From Micromonosporaceae bacterium (GTDB taxonomy: Bacteria; Actinomycetota; Actinomycetes; Mycobacteriales; Micromonosporaceae): DNA of 44,928 nt. The position numbers and the translations under genes are program-made. Positions 43,168 through 44,928 of the stretch are shown one piece after another (position 1 is the stretch's first letter; the number at the start of each line of letters is the position of its first letter). The notes beneath the pieces are model-generated. The model worked only from the letters and a program-made list of their open reading frames with translations. It searched no databases and had not been told where the DNA came from. The stretch is taken from the NCBI GenBank assembly GCA_020027875.1, contig JAHRHA010000036.1, forward strand, positions 1 through 44,928. Reading direction: 5' to 3'.

Positions 43168-43670
43168 TCCTCCCCGGCGCCCACCCCGCCGATCTTGGGC
43201 GTAGTCGCGTGAGTAGATCGCCGCAACTTTCACCGTTGCGGTGGGTCGGCCAGGGGAATGGCCGTCGATGGACGACGGCTGAAATCCGTTGTGTTGCAAC
43301 GGGAAGACTTGCTGATGTGAGCTGCGCCATAACATCGGCGAGGATGAGCGTGCTCGGCGCTGAGCGCTCTCCGATCGGCCGACCCTGCCGGCTTTAGCGC
43401 CCGCGGCCCTGGCCTCCCTGGCGTCCAGGTCGCGCGGTTCGCACGGTGGAACGGATACCGGAGGTGGTGGGGTTGGCCCGATGGCATCCCATCGATGCGG
43501 AGCAGTCTTATGTTGACGGCGGTCGATGGTTCGTGACAGGGACGTTGATGTGCTCACCGCGCGCATCGCGGCAGATCCGCACGTGCCGAGTTACTCGTAG
43601 GCAATGCCGGCTAGGGCGCGTCGCAAAGTCTGGGCTCGTGGCCGTAGTGAGCGGATGAAGAGGGTTTTAG
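43168..43670. other. Non-coding region after pcrA with three hairpins
   Basis: No credible gene in these 503 bp. Three inverted repeats lie close together: CCGCAAC/GTTGCGG (43221-43227, 43235-43241), GCCGTC/GACGGC (43261-43266, 43274-43279) and CCGTTG/CAACGG (43286-43291, 43297-43302). The first may end the pcrA transcript. The set could be a structured RNA or the remnant of a mobile element; nothing recognisable remains in 43303-43670. Confidence 0.5.
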
Positions 43671-44408
43671 TCAGCCTGGGGCGAGGAGGCAGAACTCGTT
43701 GCCTTCCGGGTCGGCGAGGACCGTCCACGGGACATCGCTCTGGCCTAGGTCGATGGCGGTGGCGCCGAGAGTCCGCAGTCTGGCCGCCTCGGCCTCTAGG
43801 TCGTCACCTGGGTATGGGCGGACGTCGAGATGGACGCGGTTCCACACGGTCTTCACGTCGGGTGTGCGGAGGAACTGCAGATATGGGCCGACGCCCTTGG
43901 CGGAGCGCAGTACCGCGTTGTGGTCGGTCACCTCGTGCAGGGTCCAGTCCATGGCCTTGCCCCAGAAGCGGGCCATGGCTCGCGGATCCGCGCAGTCGAC
44001 CACTACCGCGGCGATCGGTCCGGTGTCTCGGTAGAGCGGTCGGGGGTCCAGCACGCAGAACTCGTTGCCCTCTGGGTCGGCCATGACCGTCCATGGAACG
44101 TCGCCCTGGCCTACGTCGGCGGGTGTTGCGCCGAGATCCTTCAGGCGCGTGACCACCTCCGCCTGATGGGCCGCCGAGGTGGTGGCGAGGTCGACGTGCA
44201 CGCGGTTCTTCACCGTCTTGGGTTCCGGGGAGGCGATGAGGTCGAGGCAGACGGCGACGGGGTCAGGGTAGACGAAGCCCTCGGGTTCGAGGTTGGTCAC
44301 GCCGGGTCCCTCGCTGGAGACTCTCCAGCCGAGCGCCTCCGCCCAGAAACCGCCCAGCGCCGAGTCGTCCCGAGCCTTCATGTTGATTTGAACAAGCCGC
44401 GTTGCCAT
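43671..44408 (-). CDS. VOC-superfamily protein with two glyoxalase-like domains
   Basis: ATG at 44408 ('MATRLVQINMKARD') gives 245 residues; upstream in-frame codons lack a ribosome-binding site. Each half is one VOC domain: 'FWAEALGWRVSSEGPGVTNLEP' ... 'NRVHVDLAT' ... 'VPWTVMADPEGNEFCVLDPRP', then 'FWGKAMDWTLHEVTDHNAVL' ... 'NRVHLDVRPYP' ... 'VPWTVLADPEGNEFCLLAPG'. Each repeats the His and Glu positions used for metal binding in glyoxalase/bleomycin-resistance folds (HVD/HLD and NEFC). The length and repeat fit the actinobacterial glyoxalase-like type of unknown substrate. Confidence 0.88.
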   Translation of the reverse strand: MATRLVQINMKARDDSALGGFWAEALGWRVSSEGPGVTNLEPEGFVYPDPVAVCLDLIASPEPKTVKNRVHVDLATTSAAHQAEVVTRLKDLGATPADVGQGDVPWTVMADPEGNEFCVLDPRPLYRDTGPIAAVVVDCADPRAMARFWGKAMDWTLHEVTDHNAVLRSAKGVGPYLQFLRTPDVKTVWNRVHLDVRPYPGDDLEAEAARLRTLGATAIDLGQSDVPWTVLADPEGNEFCLLAPG

Positions 44409-44548
44409 GCCGACGATGCTAGCGGCAGTCTGGCATATCAAGATCAGCCATACTGATTTCGGCACGACCGGATGGTTGACCTTGAACGGTCGGACCGCGC
44501 TGTCAGCGGCGTAGTGGGTGACTTGAAGCGCAGCGCCACGATGGAGTC

Positions 44549-44764
44549 ATGACCGAGTCACGAATTGCCTGCCCCACGTGTGGAAACCTGGAACTCCAAG
44601 CCGGTCTCATCGTCGGCCGGTCGCCCGGCGTGAAGTTCAAGAAGAATCGTGGCCTCAGCGGCGACCTCACGGGCATACCGTTGACCCGAGGCTTCTTCAA
44701 TCACAGTGCGCCGGCACACAGGTGCGGGAAATGCGGCACGGTCGTGGTGACCCCCGAACGCTGA
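44549..44764 (+). CDS. Small zinc-ribbon protein (DUF6487-like)
   Basis: 71 residues from ATG 44549. 'CPTCGNLELQAGLIVG' near the start and 'HRCGKCGTVVV' near the end give two CxxC knuckles (Cys8, Cys11 and, near the C terminus, two more) separated by about 47 residues, a zinc ribbon. The middle ('GVKFKKNRGLSGDLTGIPLTRGFF') fits small DUF6487-type proteins. Function is unknown. GGAG is only 2-3 nt from the ATG, so initiation may be weak or leaderless. Confidence 0.75.
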   Translation: MTESRIACPTCGNLELQAGLIVGRSPGVKFKKNRGLSGDLTGIPLTRGFFNHSAPAHRCGKCGTVVVTPER

Positions 44765-44928
44765 CCCCGATCGGGGTTACGCGCACATCGGCAAATGAGA
44801 TGACATGCATCGGCCTCGCTCGGAGTGGGGGCCGTGGAGCTGCCGAGGTGTTGTAGGAGCGGTTGTCTTGACAGGCGCGGGATTCGGGGGCCTCCTCAGC
44901 TCAGACGCACGACCGGGAGTGTTGGGCT

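Noticed and set aside
43303..43670. Transposase remnant or small gene
   Set aside because: Short open frames there show no family motif, and no terminal inverted repeats or target duplications were found.

Overview
The window is high-GC actinobacterial chromosome. Evidence includes a WhiB-family regulator, a BldM-like regulator, CIRCE-controlled groES-groEL with a His-rich GroEL tail, a Mycobacterium Rv0948c-type chorismate mutase, frequent GTG starts and a TadA-type pilus locus without outer-membrane parts. Gene order groES-groEL-(Mo oxidoreductase)-whiB-bldM-DUF5319-guaB-guaB3-(M1 peptidase)-GMC oxidase-guaA follows the Mycobacterium groES..guaA block and the Streptomyces whiB/bldM/guaB block. 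The PspC/kinase/regulator cluster next to this block is most reminiscent of Micromonosporales; that family-level assignment is inference only.

Layout. 1-3777 (all minus): the 5' part of a PQQ-type sugar dehydrogenase, a YbaK-type deacylase, a THUMP-like methyltransferase, a frameshifted lipoprotein-family pseudogene and its intact paralogue. 4037-6600: DUF1918 protein divergent from groES-groEL, with two CIRCE operators. 6718-10184: membrane molybdopterin oxidoreductase, divergent whiB/bldM, DUF5319. 10562-20164: purine genes guaB, guaB3 and guaA, interleaved with an M1 lipoprotein peptidase, a GMC (cholesterol-oxidase-like) enzyme and two uncharacterised membrane proteins. 20196-29453: a full tad pilus locus (prepilin peptidase, two Flp pilins, TadE, TadG-like, CpaB, TadZ, TadA, vWA-TadB fusion, TadC). 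29552-33069: double-Nudix protein, then convergent pssA and a psd with a large N-terminal domain (the phosphatidylethanolamine pathway). 33161-37253: envelope-stress-type PspC/toastrack protein divergent from a PspC histidine kinase and its LuxR-type regulator. 37341-38648: PIG-L deacetylase and chorismate mutase, the latter behind an apparent Phe/Tyr leader-peptide attenuator. 38682-40475: nucleotidase pseudogene. 40654-43167: pcrA. 43671-44764: a double VOC protein and a zinc-ribbon protein. I see nothing convincing in 44765-44928.

The most interesting item is the predicted ribosome-mediated attenuator upstream of chorismate mutase (38481-38648, minus strand): a leaderless 28-codon peptide with Phe-Phe-Tyr-Tyr, a 16-bp terminator, and a 9-bp antiterminator pairing that is mutually exclusive with it. 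Other points are a dispersed palindromic element in three copies, two 27-bp tandem arrays sharing a 17-bp core (one built into the N terminus of PcrA), a vWA-TadB fusion, a two-domain Psd, and two genes broken by several frameshifts, one of them by an exact 7-bp duplication. No tRNA, rRNA, CRISPR array, phage or intact insertion sequence was recognised.
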